A program made the position numbers and the translations under genes. A stretch of 64,000 bases of DNA. Origin: Deltaproteobacteria bacterium (lineage in GTDB: Bacteria; Desulfobacterota_E; Deferrimicrobia; Deferrimicrobiales; Deferrimicrobiaceae). The stretch spans positions 25,173 to 89,172 of the forward strand of contig JAMDBZ010000018.1 in the NCBI GenBank assembly GCA_023488945.1, given 5' to 3'. The notes beneath the pieces were generated by a model. The model worked only from the letters and a program-made list of their open reading frames with translations, searched no databases and was not told the origin of the DNA. Below, in pieces: positions 7,993-16,499 of this stretch. Each line of letters begins with the position of its first letter. Position 1 is the first letter of the stretch.

Positions 7993-8787
7993 CTACGACA
8001 GCCAGCGTTTGCGCCGCTTGTAGTGCTTGATCTCCCGGTAGGACTTGCGCGACCCGACCTCGTTCATCCCGAGATAGAACTCCTTGACGTCCTCGTTGGC
8101 CGCCAGCTTCTCCGTCTCCCCGTCGAGGACGACTTTCCCGTTCTCCATGATGTAGCCGTATTGCGAGATCGAAAGCGCAACCCGGGCGTTCTGCTCCACG
8201 AGGAGGATCGTCGTCTTCTCCTTCTCGTTGATGTCCCTGATGATCCCGAAGATCTCCTTGACCAGCAGCGGCGACAGCCCCAGCGACGGCTCGTCGAGGA
8301 GCATGAGCTTCGGCCTCGCCATGAGGGCCCGGCCGATCGCGAGCATCTGCTGCTCGCCGCCGGAGAGGTAGCCCGCGAGCTGCTTCCTCCGCTCTTTCAG
8401 GCGCGGGAAGTAGGTGTAGACCCGCTCGTAATCGGTCTTCACCTTCGAGGCGTCCTTCCGCGTGTAGGAACCGCAACGGAGGTTCTCCTCCACGGTGAGG
8501 TCCTCGAAGACCCGGCGCCCTTCCATCACCTGGAAGATCCCGCGCCGGACGACCTCCTCGGGGTCCAGCCCGTTGATCCGCTCCCCTCCGAACAGGATCT
8601 CGCCGTCGGTCACCTCCCCTTCCTCCGACTTGAGAAGACCGGAGATCGCCTTGAGGGTCGTGCTCTTCCCTGCCCCGTTGGCTCCGAGGAGCGCCACGAT
8701 CCGCCCCTCGGGCACCGCGAGGGAGAGCCCCTTGAGGACGAGGATCACGTCCGAGTAGATCACCTCGATGTTGTTCACCTGGAGCAT
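7993..8787 (-). CDS. livF: LIV-type ABC transporter ATP-binding protein LivF
   Basis: 264 aa. Walker A GANGAGKST at about residues 35-43, ABC signature LSGGEQQML, Walker B LMLLDEPSLGLS and the H-loop region before residue 210. It is the second ATPase of a hydrophobic-amino-acid-type uptake system whose other parts (LivG, LivH, LivM, binding protein) are encoded directly upstream. It is longer than a typical LivF (about 235 aa): an insertion around residues 55-65 and a very basic C-terminal tail (REIKHYKRRKRWLS) are unusual. Confidence 0.92.
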   Translation of the reverse strand: MLQVNNIEVIYSDVILVLKGLSLAVPEGRIVALLGANGAGKSTTLKAISGLLKSEEGEVTDGEILFGGERINGLDPEEVVRRGIFQVMEGRRVFEDLTVEENLRCGSYTRKDASKVKTDYERVYTYFPRLKERRKQLAGYLSGGEQQMLAIGRALMARPKLMLLDEPSLGLSPLLVKEIFGIIRDINEKEKTTILLVEQNARVALSISQYGYIMENGKVVLDGETEKLAANEDVKEFYLGMNEVGSRKSYREIKHYKRRKRWLS

Positions 8788-8854
8788 CGCCGGCCGCCCC
8801 CGTCTCCGCGAAAGGATGGGCGGGGGAAGATCCCCCCGCCCCGTTGCCGCTTGA

Positions 8855-10027
8855 CTAAAACCCGAGCCACTCCGCCTTGCGCGGAAGCTCGATGTTCTTC
8901 TTGAGGACCAGCTTCCCCTTCTCGTATTCGTAGATCTTGGCCGTCATGTTCGGCCGGTGGTCCTTCGGCGTGATGGTGATCTTCGCCGTGAGCCCGCCCG
9001 TATCGAAGTTCTTGAGGGATTCGAGGGCCGCCTTGACGCCGGGGCCGTTGAGCTGGCCCTTCTTGTCCGCGATCTTGAGGGCCTCGCACAGCACCATCAT
9101 GGAGACCCAGCCCCGAATGTAGTGCGTGTTCTGATACTGCCCCTTGGTGATCTCCTTGATGAGCTTCATGCCGGGGACGTTCTCGCCATAAATCGACGCG
9201 GCCTGGAGCCCCAGGGTTCCCTCGGCGGCATCCCCCGCCATCTTGAAGAGATCCTCGTCGTTCCCCCAAAGATTGACGAAGAACTTCGTCTTCAGGCCCA
9301 GTTTCTTGGCATCCTTGAGGATGACCGCCGTGGAAGGCGTCGTCCCGCCGATCCAGGCGAAGTCGGCGCCTTTGCTCTTGAGCGACAGCATTTGGGAGTT
9401 CGCCTCGATCGCCTTGAGATCCACGTTTTCGTCGCCGACCACCTCGAACCCGATTTCCTTCGCGTACTCCTTGCCCGCCTTGATCGGGGCGATCCCGTAC
9501 GGAACGTTCGGGTAGATGAACGCCACCTTGGGCGCCCTTTTCTCCTTCCAGTTGTCCTTGATGTATTTCAGGCCCGCCCGAAGCTGCGTGGAGTAGTCGG
9601 CCGCGATGAAGAAGTTGTAGGGAGCCTTCGCCGGGTTGGTCAGGTGCGCCGAATACGACGCGGAAATGTAGGGGATCTTGTCCTGCGCCACGAACCCGGT
9701 CAGCGCCTCGGTGTCCCCCGTCCCCCATCCCTGGATGGCCACGACCTTCTCTTCCACGTATTTCTTGTACTGGTTGATCGCCTTGTTCTTGTCGTACGCA
9801 TAGTCGAACATCTGCATGTCGATCTTCTTGCCGTCGATCCCGCCGTGGGCGTTGACCCAGTCCTTGTAGTCCTGCACACCCTTGGCATAAGGGTTCCCGA
9901 CCGACGATGTCGGGCCGGTCAGGTCGGCGAGATGGCCGACCTTGATGTCGGCGGCAAACACCGCGCCGGCCGCCAGGAACACCGCGCACGCCGCCAGGGC
10001 GGCGATCCGGATCGTTCTCTTCCTCAT
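8855..10027 (-). CDS. LIV-type ABC transporter periplasmic substrate-binding protein
   Basis: 390 aa. A Sec signal peptide (MRKRTIRIAALAACAVFLAA, cleavage after FAA near residue 26) is followed by a two-lobed type I periplasmic-binding fold starting IKVGHLADLTGPTSSVG, with GDTEALTGFVAQDKIPYIS in the first lobe. It captures the solute for LivH/LivM. ATG 10027 has a strong ribosome site (AAGGAGG). The family binds branched-chain amino acids, amides, urea, aromatic and aliphatic acids; the two acyl-CoA ligases in this operon argue for a carboxylic acid ligand here. Confidence 0.92.
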   Translation of the reverse strand: MRKRTIRIAALAACAVFLAAGAVFAADIKVGHLADLTGPTSSVGNPYAKGVQDYKDWVNAHGGIDGKKIDMQMFDYAYDKNKAINQYKKYVEEKVVAIQGWGTGDTEALTGFVAQDKIPYISASYSAHLTNPAKAPYNFFIAADYSTQLRAGLKYIKDNWKEKRAPKVAFIYPNVPYGIAPIKAGKEYAKEIGFEVVGDENVDLKAIEANSQMLSLKSKGADFAWIGGTTPSTAVILKDAKKLGLKTKFFVNLWGNDEDLFKMAGDAAEGTLGLQAASIYGENVPGMKLIKEITKGQYQNTHYIRGWVSMMVLCEALKIADKKGQLNGPGVKAALESLKNFDTGGLTAKITITPKDHRPNMTAKIYEYEKGKLVLKKNIELPRKAEWLGF

Positions 10028-10043
10028 TGCTTTCCTCCTTGGG

Positions 10044-10106
10044 TCAGGTTTTTCCTTCCGTCAGCGTTCCGTTCCAGATCCTTTTCGCGTTCCCCCTTCC
10101 CGCCAC
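10044..10106 (-). CDS. Possible 20-residue leader peptide between livM and the binding protein
   Basis: GTG at 10106 is preceded by a near-ideal ribosome site AAAGGAGGTGCC at the right spacing. The frame encodes 20 residues (VAGRGNAKRIWNGTLTEGKT) and stops 17 bp before the binding-protein gene. The very strong site without any larger gene suggests either a translated small ORF that couples to the binding-protein gene or a chance motif. No homology is recognisable. Confidence 0.25.
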   Translation of the reverse strand: MAGRGNAKRIWNGTLTEGKT

Positions 10107-10159
10107 GGCACCTCCTTTCCCGATTCTGTCCGTCCCACGATGCCGAACCCCGCTGCGGT

Positions 10160-11206
10160 TCAATACGAAAACGGATACAGCTTCCAGTAGGCCTTGATCA
10201 GCCTCCACCGGTGGGCCAGGCCGTCCGGCTCGAAGATGAGGAACAGGATGATGATCAGGCCGAAGATCCCCTCCTCGAAGGATATCGCCAGCCTCGCGAT
10301 GCCCGGAAAATCGGCGGACACCGCCTCCGTCACGACCGACAGGAGCTTGGGCAGCAGGATCATGAAGATCGCGCCGAAGACGGAGCCGATGATGCTCCCC
10401 AAGCCCCCGATGATGATCATCGCGAGATAGACGATCGAAACGTGGATGTTGAACTGCTCCGAGGTCACGAATCTCAGGGAGTGGCCGAACAGAGCCCCGG
10501 AGACCCCCGCATAGAAGGAGGAGATGCCGAAGGACAGGAGCCGGTACTTGTAAAGGTTGATCCCCATGATTTCCGCGGAGATGTAATGGTCCCGGACGGC
10601 CATGAACGCCCGGCCGGTCCTGGTTCGCACGAGATTCGTCGCGAAAAGGACCATCAAGACCGTGAAGAGGAACACAACGTAGTAATAAGACTGATCGGAG
10701 TTGAAGGTGTAGCCGAGCAGCGATGGGCGCGGGACCGTGACCCCGTAACTTCCCCCCGTCACCGGCTCCCATCGGATGAAGATCCATTCGAGGATGAACT
10801 GGGACGCCAGCGTCGCGATGGCCAGGTACAGCCCCTTGAGCCGGAGCGACGGGATCCCGAAGACCATCCCGGCCATCGCGGTCACCAGGCCCGCCGCCGG
10901 CACGCCGACCCAGAAGGGAAGCCCCATCTTCGCCGTAACGTACGCCGACGTGTACGCGCCCACGCCGAGGAACGCCCCCTGTCCGAGCGAGATCTGGCCC
11001 GTGAAGCCGGTCAGGATGTTGAGTCCCACGGCGCCGATCGAGGCGATCATGATCTGCAGGACGATCCAGAGATACTCTCCCTTGATCAGGTGGGGCAACG
11101 CCAACAGGAGGGCGAGGAAGAGTCCCATGCAGAGCTTGGCGACAGGCGTCTGGAAGATCCTGATGTCCTTCTCGTAGGAGGTCCGAAAATCGCCGCAGTA
11201 CTGCAT
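10160..11206 (-). CDS. livM: LIV-type ABC transporter permease LivM
   Basis: 348 aa inner-membrane permease with about 8-10 hydrophobic helices. It carries the family hallmarks GLNILTGFTGQISLGQGAFLGVGAYTSA (shortened: LTGFTGQISLGQ, about residue 64) and AGVSGALFGH near residue 233, with the helix GGLGSIIGSVFGA after it. It forms the translocation pore with LivH. ATG 11206 lies 34 bp after livH. A short cytoplasmic N-terminal extension precedes the first helix. Confidence 0.92.
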   Translation of the reverse strand: MQYCGDFRTSYEKDIRIFQTPVAKLCMGLFLALLLALPHLIKGEYLWIVLQIMIASIGAVGLNILTGFTGQISLGQGAFLGVGAYTSAYVTAKMGLPFWVGVPAAGLVTAMAGMVFGIPSLRLKGLYLAIATLASQFILEWIFIRWEPVTGGSYGVTVPRPSLLGYTFNSDQSYYYVVFLFTVLMVLFATNLVRTRTGRAFMAVRDHYISAEIMGINLYKYRLLSFGISSFYAGVSGALFGHSLRFVTSEQFNIHVSIVYLAMIIIGGLGSIIGSVFGAIFMILLPKLLSVVTEAVSADFPGIARLAISFEEGIFGLIIILFLIFEPDGLAHRWRLIKAYWKLYPFSY

Positions 11207-11240
11207 CCCCTAGGGTCTCCTTGTCCCGTGACGGCGGGCG

Positions 11241-12137
11241 TCAGACCCGCTCGATCTCCTTCGTTCCGAACAATCCGTACGGCTTGACCATCAGGATGAT
11301 GACCAGGAAGACGTACGGCGCGACCTCCTTGACGCCGTTCAGGTCCAGATAGGCATTGCACAGGCCGTCCGAAAGGTTCTCCAGAATTCCGATGATCAGC
11401 CCGCCGAGCGCCGCTCCGAGGATCGAGTCGAGGCCCCCCAGGATCGTCGCCGGGAACACCTTGAGTCCGAAGTGGTAAAGGGAGCTGTTGATCCCGTTGA
11501 TGTTCCCGATCAGCACCCCCCCGATCCCCGAAACGACCGCCGAGATGATCCACGACAGCGCGAAGATGAACTTGACCGAGATCCCCATCGACTGGGCCAC
11601 CTGCTGGTTGAAGGCGGTGGCGCGCATCGCCACCCCGGCCCTGGAGTACTTGAAGAACAGGGAAAAGACGATCAGGAGGAAAATCGACAGGACGAAACAC
11701 CAGACGAACTCGAGCGAAATGGGCATTCCGGCGATGTTGATCATTTCCTGGGGGAACAGTTTCGGGTTGTAAACGAGAATTTCGGTCCCCCAGACGGCGG
11801 ACACGACCGACCGCAACACGAGGGCCAGTCCGATCGTGACCATGATGATCGAGATGATCGGCTCGCCGATCATCGGCTGGAGGATCAGCCGCTCGATGAG
11901 GACGGCCAGGATCATGCCGAACAGGATCGTGAGCAGGAGCGCGGCCCAGAACGGGAGGTGCATCTGCACGAGAAACGCGAAGCAGACGTAGGCGCCGACC
12001 ATGAGGAGCTCGCCCTGGGCGAAGTTGACGACCCGCGTCGCCTTGTAGATGATGGTGAAACCGAGCGCGACGACGGCATAGATGCTGCCGATGACGAGCC
12101 CGCTGATCACGAGTTGCAGCAGGTATTGCAGGGTCAT
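11241..12137 (-). CDS. livH: LIV-type ABC transporter permease LivH
   Basis: 298 aa, eight or so membrane helices. Family signatures: YAVVALGFTIIYKATRVVNFAQGELLMVGAY (the VVNFAQGE motif at about residue 36) and ATILGGLDSILGAALGGLIIGILENL near residue 228. It pairs with LivM. Start ATG 12137 is preceded by GGAGGGGAG. It is located between the acyl-CoA synthetase gene (31 bp upstream) and livM. Confidence 0.92.
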   Translation of the reverse strand: MTLQYLLQLVISGLVIGSIYAVVALGFTIIYKATRVVNFAQGELLMVGAYVCFAFLVQMHLPFWAALLLTILFGMILAVLIERLILQPMIGEPIISIIMVTIGLALVLRSVVSAVWGTEILVYNPKLFPQEMINIAGMPISLEFVWCFVLSIFLLIVFSLFFKYSRAGVAMRATAFNQQVAQSMGISVKFIFALSWIISAVVSGIGGVLIGNINGINSSLYHFGLKVFPATILGGLDSILGAALGGLIIGILENLSDGLCNAYLDLNGVKEVAPYVFLVIILMVKPYGLFGTKEIERV

Positions 12138-12167
12138 CTCCCCTCCTTCAAGGATCCGGATCCGGCG

Positions 12168-14075
12168 CTACAGGTTCCGGACGGACAGCGTGGTCCGGAT
12201 CCGGGAGGTCTTCCCGTCCTGGTACTTGATGACGGCGTCGATCGGGATCGCCGCCGCCCCCTCGTACATCCCCTCGATCACGTGCCTGTACCGCTCTCCG
12301 ACGAAAGCGCGCCGGACCTTCCGGGTCCGGGTCAGTTCGTCGTCGTCGGCGTCCAGCTCCTTGTAAAGGAGGACGAACCGCCTGATCCGGGTCTTCTCCG
12401 GGAGCGTCCCGTTGACCCGCTCCATCTCCTTCGCGATGAGCTCGACGACCTCCGGTTTCGCGGCCAGGTCGGTGTAGGTCGTGTAGGAGATCCGGCGGCC
12501 TTCCGCCCACTTCCCCACATTCGGGTAGTCGATGCAGATCATCGCAGCGATGAAATCCCGCTCGTTCCCGAGGCAGACGCATTCCTTGATGTAGGGGGAG
12601 AACTTGAGCTTGTTCTCGATGAACTGGGGCGAGAAGCGGGTCCCGTCCGTGAGGTGCATCACGTCCTTGACCCGGTCGATCACGACGAGGTGGCCGTCCT
12701 CCGTGAAGTACCCGGCGTCACCCGAGTGGAGCCACCCTTCCGCGAGCGTTTTCGTCGTTTCCTCCGGGTTCTTGTAGTAACCGAGGAACACGGAGGGGCT
12801 CTTCGAGAGGATTTCGCCGGTCTCGGAGATCCGGATCTCCGTCTCGGGGATCGGCTTGCCGACCGAGTCGAAGTTGATGTCCCCGTCCCGGTGGATGCAG
12901 GAGATCCCGGAAATCTCCGTTTGCCCGTAGATCTGCTTGAGGTTCACCCCCATCGCGTTGAAGAACTTGAAGACGTCCGGCCCCAGGGCCGCCCCTCCCG
13001 TCGACGCCGTCCGGATCCGGAGCAGCCCGAGCCGGTCCTTCAGCGCCCGGAAAACGAGGGCGTAGGCCAGCCGGTGCTTCAGGAGCAGCGCGGCCGGCGG
13101 TTTCTGCTTCCGGAACATGGTCTCGGCGTATTCGTATCCGACGGGGAGGGCCCAGTTGTACATGGCGCGCTTGAACCACGAGGCGTCCATGACCTTCACC
13201 TGAACGGTGGAGGTCATGTTCTCCCAGATCCGCGGGGGTGAGAACATCACAGTGGGGCCGATCTCCCGGACGTTCTCCTGGACGGTTTCCGGCTTCTCGG
13301 GGAAGTTCACCGTGAACCCGGTGAGGAGCGCGCTCGAAAGGCACATCATCTGCTCTCCGATCCAGGCGAGCGGCAGGAAGGAGACGAACTCGTCCTTTTC
13401 GACCTTCGGGTCGACCTCCATCAGGTTCGCGGCCATCGAAAGGAGGTTGCGGAACGAGAGCATCGCCCCCTTGGGGAAACCGGTGGTCCCCGAGGTATAG
13501 CAGATGAAGGCGAGGTCCTCCGACTTCGTCGCCGCCACGGTCCTCTCGAAGAGCCCGGGCTCGCGCAGCGAAAGCTCCCGCCCGAAGTTCTCCACTTCCT
13601 TGAAGTCGAGGAGGAACGGCTCCTTGTAGCCACGCATCCCCCGCGGATCGGTGTAGACCACGTACCGGACCTTCGGAAGCTGGTCCTTCATGTCCAGGAT
13701 CTTGTCGACCTGCTCCTGGTCCTCGGCGACGACGAACGCCGAGTCCGAGTGGTCGATGACGTAGGAGACCTCCTTGAGCGTCGAGTCCTGGTAGAGCCCG
13801 AGCGGGACGGCGCCGGCGGCCTGGGCGGCCACCTCGGACCAGACCCATTCGGGCCGGTTGTCGCCGATGATGGCGACCTTGTCCCCCCGGGACAGGCCGA
13901 GGGAGACGAGACCCAGCGAGAAGTCCTTCACGTGATCGTGGTAATCCTTCCACGTGAACTCCTGCCAGATCCCGAACTCCTTCTCGCGCATCGCGACCTT
14001 CCGGTCGCCGAACCGTTCCGCGTTGCGCACGAGGAGCTTGGGAATGGTGTCGTGGCTCCCGATGACGTCCTTCAT
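12168..14075 (-). CDS. AMP-dependent long-chain acyl-CoA synthetase (FadD/ACSL-like)
   Basis: 635 aa, the length of eukaryotic-type/long-chain acyl-CoA synthetases. Motifs in order: ICYTSGTTGFPKGAM P-loop (about residue 185), IYGQTEISG (about 380), GYYKNPEETTKTLAEGW and HSGDAGYFTEDGHLVVIDR (about 425-475), then a modified C-terminal domain. It makes acyl-AMP and acyl-CoA from a carboxylic acid, ATP and CoA in the cytoplasm. ATG 14075 lies 5 bp after livG. Such a ligase inserted between liv genes is a recurrent arrangement in deltaproteobacteria and marks the transporter as an organic-acid importer; the chain length is not determined. Confidence 0.92.
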   Translation of the reverse strand: MKDVIGSHDTIPKLLVRNAERFGDRKVAMREKEFGIWQEFTWKDYHDHVKDFSLGLVSLGLSRGDKVAIIGDNRPEWVWSEVAAQAAGAVPLGLYQDSTLKEVSYVIDHSDSAFVVAEDQEQVDKILDMKDQLPKVRYVVYTDPRGMRGYKEPFLLDFKEVENFGRELSLREPGLFERTVAATKSEDLAFICYTSGTTGFPKGAMLSFRNLLSMAANLMEVDPKVEKDEFVSFLPLAWIGEQMMCLSSALLTGFTVNFPEKPETVQENVREIGPTVMFSPPRIWENMTSTVQVKVMDASWFKRAMYNWALPVGYEYAETMFRKQKPPAALLLKHRLAYALVFRALKDRLGLLRIRTASTGGAALGPDVFKFFNAMGVNLKQIYGQTEISGISCIHRDGDINFDSVGKPIPETEIRISETGEILSKSPSVFLGYYKNPEETTKTLAEGWLHSGDAGYFTEDGHLVVIDRVKDVMHLTDGTRFSPQFIENKLKFSPYIKECVCLGNERDFIAAMICIDYPNVGKWAEGRRISYTTYTDLAAKPEVVELIAKEMERVNGTLPEKTRIRRFVLLYKELDADDDELTRTRKVRRAFVGERYRHVIEGMYEGAAAIPIDAVIKYQDGKTSRIRTTLSVRNL

Positions 14076-14080
14076 GCCGC

Positions 14081-14872
14081 TCAACGCGCCTCCGACTCCT
14101 GAAGGAAACCGTTTCCCTCTCCGATATAGGCCCGGATCACGTGCGGGTCGTTGGCCACGTCCCGTGGTTCGCCATCCGCGATCTTCACGCCGAAGTCGAG
14201 CACGCTGACCCGGTGGCTGATGTCCATGACGACGCCCATGTCGTGCTCGATGAGGAGGATCGTGATCCCCCACTCCTCGTTGATGTCGATGATGAACCGG
14301 GCCATGTCCTCCTTCTCCTCGAGGTTCATCCCCGCCATCGGCTCGTCGAGGAGAAGCAGCTTCGGCTTGAGAGAGAGGGCCCGGGCCAGCTCCACCCGCT
14401 TGCGGAGCCCGTAGGCGAGCGTTCCGACCGGCTTCATCCGGATGTTCTCGATCTCCAGGAAGTCGATGATGTCCTCGACGATCCGGCGATTCTCGATCTC
14501 CTCCCGCCGTGCGGGGCCCAGGAAGATCCCGCCCGCGAAGAAGCCGCGCTTGAGGAACAGGTGTCTCCCCAGCATGAGGTTGTCCAGGACGGTCATGTGG
14601 TGGAAGAGCGCGATGTTCTGGAAGGTCCGCGCGATCCCGAGGTGGGCGACACGGTCCGGATGCATCCCCGTGATCCTGCGCCCCTCGAAATAGGCGGCGC
14701 CGCGCTGCGGTCTGTAGACGCTCGAAATGCAGTTGAAGACCGACGTCTTCCCCGCCCCGTTGGGGCCGATGATCGCGTGGATGGCTCCCTTGGCCACGTC
14801 GATCGAGACGCCGTTGATCGCCTTGACGCCTCCGAAGGAGAGGTGGATGTCGTCGATCTTGAGAAGCGGCAT
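14081..14872 (-). CDS. livG: LIV-type ABC transporter ATP-binding protein LivG
   Basis: 263 aa from ATG 14872, which is preceded by GGGGGTG and begins the conserved LLKIDDIHLSFGGVKA. Walker A GPNGAGKTS (about residue 40), the degenerate signature LAYGLRKRVELARAL, Walker B LLLLDEPMAGMN and the switch His in LLIEHDMG. The LivG-specific insertion between Walker A and the signature (RGFFAGGIFLGPARREE) is present. The open frame continues to 14968, but that part is the promoter region. First gene of the transport/ligase operon. Confidence 0.93.
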   Translation of the reverse strand: MPLLKIDDIHLSFGGVKAINGVSIDVAKGAIHAIIGPNGAGKTSVFNCISSVYRPQRGAAYFEGRRITGMHPDRVAHLGIARTFQNIALFHHMTVLDNLMLGRHLFLKRGFFAGGIFLGPARREEIENRRIVEDIIDFLEIENIRMKPVGTLAYGLRKRVELARALSLKPKLLLLDEPMAGMNLEEKEDMARFIIDINEEWGITILLIEHDMGVVMDISHRVSVLDFGVKIADGEPRDVANDPHVIRAYIGEGNGFLQESEAR

Positions 14873-14904
14873 GGGCACCCCCGAGGGATCTTTGGAATTA
14901 TAGC

Positions 14905-14918
14905 GCAACAGCCGTGCC
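14905..14918 (-). promoter_or_regulatory. Consensus sigma-54 promoter of the liv/ligase operon
   Basis: The minus strand reads TGGCACGGCTGTTGC (14905-14919), an exact match to the RpoN consensus TGGCACG-N4-TTGC with GG and GC 10 bp apart. Transcription would start near 14893, about 20 nt before the livG ATG, and the leader would contain the GGGGGTG ribosome site. The gene immediately upstream encodes an NtrC-type sigma-54 activator, and enhancer-like dyads lie 118-180 bp upstream. Confidence 0.8.
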
Positions 14919-14987
14919 AGAAGTCCAACCGCATCAAACGGAATTTTCATTATAAAATATTCTGTCAATACGGATTGTTATTTGAAT

Positions 14988-15000
14988 ATCACGAAGTGAT
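14988..15000. promoter_or_regulatory. Dyad ATCAC-GAA-GTGAT upstream of livG
   Basis: A perfect five-base inverted repeat with a three-base spacer, in the AT-rich segment between the sigma-54 promoter and the TTGG/CCAA dyads. It could be a repressor or DNA-bending-protein site. It occurs only once in the region, so evidence is limited to symmetry and position. Confidence 0.35.
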
Positions 15001-15035
15001 GGATTACATAACGTTCAGGCGGGAAAGGAACGTCA

Positions 15036-15084
15036 TTGGCATAATTACCAACGGGCAAGCCGGAATCCTTGGTGTTCTTACCAA
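15036..15084. promoter_or_regulatory. Paired TTGG-N8-CCAA dyads, candidate upstream activating sequences
   Basis: TTGGCATAATTACCAA at 15036-15051 and TTGGTGTTCTTACCAA at 15069-15084 share 12 of 16 bases, have the same half-site symmetry, and are 33 bp apart (about three helical turns, same DNA face). They lie about 120-165 bp upstream of the -24 element, the normal enhancer distance for sigma-54 activators, and next to the 3' end of the NtrC-type regulator gene. Two matching sites in phase would seat two activator dimers. Confidence 0.6.
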
Positions 15085-15102
15085 AAGGCGGTGCGAGCCG
15101 TC

Positions 15103-15116
15103 GGGTGAGCTCACCC
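15103..15116. repeat. Perfect 14-bp palindrome over the regulator stop codon
   Basis: GGGTGAGCTCACCC is fully self-complementary and contains the TGA of the response-regulator gene (15111-15113). No T-run follows on the minus strand, so it is not a clear terminator. It could be a DNA-binding site or a small mRNA-end hairpin. Confidence 0.4.
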
Positions 15117-16499
15117 TTTCCGGAACTCGTCGAGGGTCATCCCGTACCGCTTCATCTTCTCGGAGAAATTCTTGTTGTCCATCCCGGCCTCCCGGGCCGC
15201 CTCGCCGAGCTTCCCGCTCGTCCGCCGAAGCGCTTCCTCGATGTAGCGCCGCTCGAAGGCCGAAACGACGCGCTCCTTCGCCTCACGGAAGGGCATTCCC
15301 GCGGGAAACGGGAACAGCCCGCCCCCTTCCCCGTGCGGGAGCAGCTCCGGGGAGGGATCGAGCTCCTCTCCCTTCGCCCGGATCACGGCCCGCTCGATGA
15401 AATTCTCGAGCTCCCGGACGTTTCCCGGCCAGTCGTACCCCTGCATCGCCGCCATGGCCCCCGGCGCGATGCGCGAGACCTTCTTCCCGCACCGGATGGC
15501 GTATTTCCGGAGGAACCGCGCCGCGAGCTCGGGGATGTCTTCCTTCCGTTCCCTGAGCGGCGGGACCCGGATGGGGAAGACGTTCAGCCGGAAGAAGAGG
15601 TCTTTCCGGAACCGCCCCGCCTCGACCTCCTCGTCGATCGCCCGGTTCGTGGCCGCGATGATCCGGACGTCGACGTCGATCTGCCGGCTCCCCCCGATCC
15701 GCATGATCTTCTTGTCCTGGATCGCGGTCAGGAGCTTCGGCTGGATGGACAAGGGGGCCTCCGCGACCTCGTCGAGGAACAGGGTGCCGCCGTGGGCCAG
15801 GAGGAAATGGCCCTTCCGGTCCCCCGAAGCGCCCGTGAACGAGCCCTTCGTGAACCCGAACAGCTCCGACTCGAACAGTGGCTCGGGGATGGCCGCACAG
15901 TTCACCTCGATGAAGGGACGGTCCTTCCGGGGTCCGCCGTAATGGATCGCACGGGCGACGAGTCCCTTCCCGGTGCCCGTTTCGCCTGTCAGAAGGACCG
16001 TCGTCGTCAATCCCCGGACGTTCTCGATGTCCTCCTGGAGGCGCCGCATCGCCGGGCTCCTCCCGACGAGCGTCTTCCGGAGCTCGAAGTCCTCCTGATC
16101 CCGTTCGAGGCGGTACCGGTCGGCCAGCCGGAGGTCCTGGATCTCCAGCGCCCGCCCGATCAGGAGGAGGATCTCGTCCGGCTCGAACGGCTTGAGAATG
16201 TAGTCCTCCGCCCCCGCCTTCACCGCGTCCACGGCCGTCCGGATGCTCCCGTAGGCCGTCATGACGATCACGGGCATGTCGGGGAAATCGCGCCTCACCT
16301 CCCGCGTGAAGGCGATGCCGTCCGTCCCCGGCATCCGGACATCGGTGATCAGGAGGTCGAACTCGTCCGCCCTGAGCTTCTCCCGCGCCTCCGCCGCCGT
16401 GGAGGCGGTATCGACGAGGTAGCCTCCGGCCAGGATCGTCTTCGCCAGCGGGCGGAGGAAGATCTCCTCGTCGTCCAGAAGAAGGATCTTTCGCCTCAA
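15111..16499 (-). CDS. NtrC-family sigma-54-dependent response regulator
   Basis: 462 aa. Receiver at about 3-118 with acidic pair in LLLDDEE, acceptor Asp near residue 51 ([13 protein letters not shown]) and Lys in [13 protein letters not shown]+ domain at about 145-380: Walker A GETGTGKG, the sigma-54 contact loop as GSFTGA (Ser for the usual Ala), Walker [13 protein letters not shown] and R-finger region. A Fis-type helix-turn-helix closes it ([19 protein letters not shown]). The start is taken as TTG 16499, overlapping the kinase stop (TTGA): the receiver begins at once after it, and there is no ATG. Phosphorylated by the neighbouring kinase, it probably activates the adjacent liv operon. 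Confidence 0.9.
   Translation of the reverse strand: MRRKILLLDDEEIFLRPLAKTILAGGYLVDTASTAAEAREKLRADEFDLLITDVRMPGTDGIAFTREVRRDFPDMPVIVMTAYGSIRTAVDAVKAGAEDYILKPFEPDEILLLIGRALEIQDLRLADRYRLERDQEDFELRKTLVGRSPAMRRLQEDIENVRGLTTTVLLTGETGTGKGLVARAIHYGGPRKDRPFIEVNCAAIPEPLFESELFGFTKGSFTGASGDRKGHFLLAHGGTLFLDEVAEAPLSIQPKLLTAIQDKKIMRIGGSRQIDVDVRIIAATNRAIDEEVEAGRFRKDLFFRLNVFPIRVPPLRERKEDIPELAARFLRKYAIRCGKKVSRIAPGAMAAMQGYDWPGNVRELENFIERAVIRAKGEELDPSPELLPHGEGGGLFPFPAGMPFREAKERVVSAFERRYIEEALRRTSGKLGEAAREAGMDNKNFSEKMKRYGMTLDEFRKG

Noticed and set aside
14949..14970. TTGACA and TATAAT on the minus strand upstream of livG
   Set aside because: Only 8 bp separate them, too few for a sigma-70 promoter; the sigma-54 element closer to livG is a better match.
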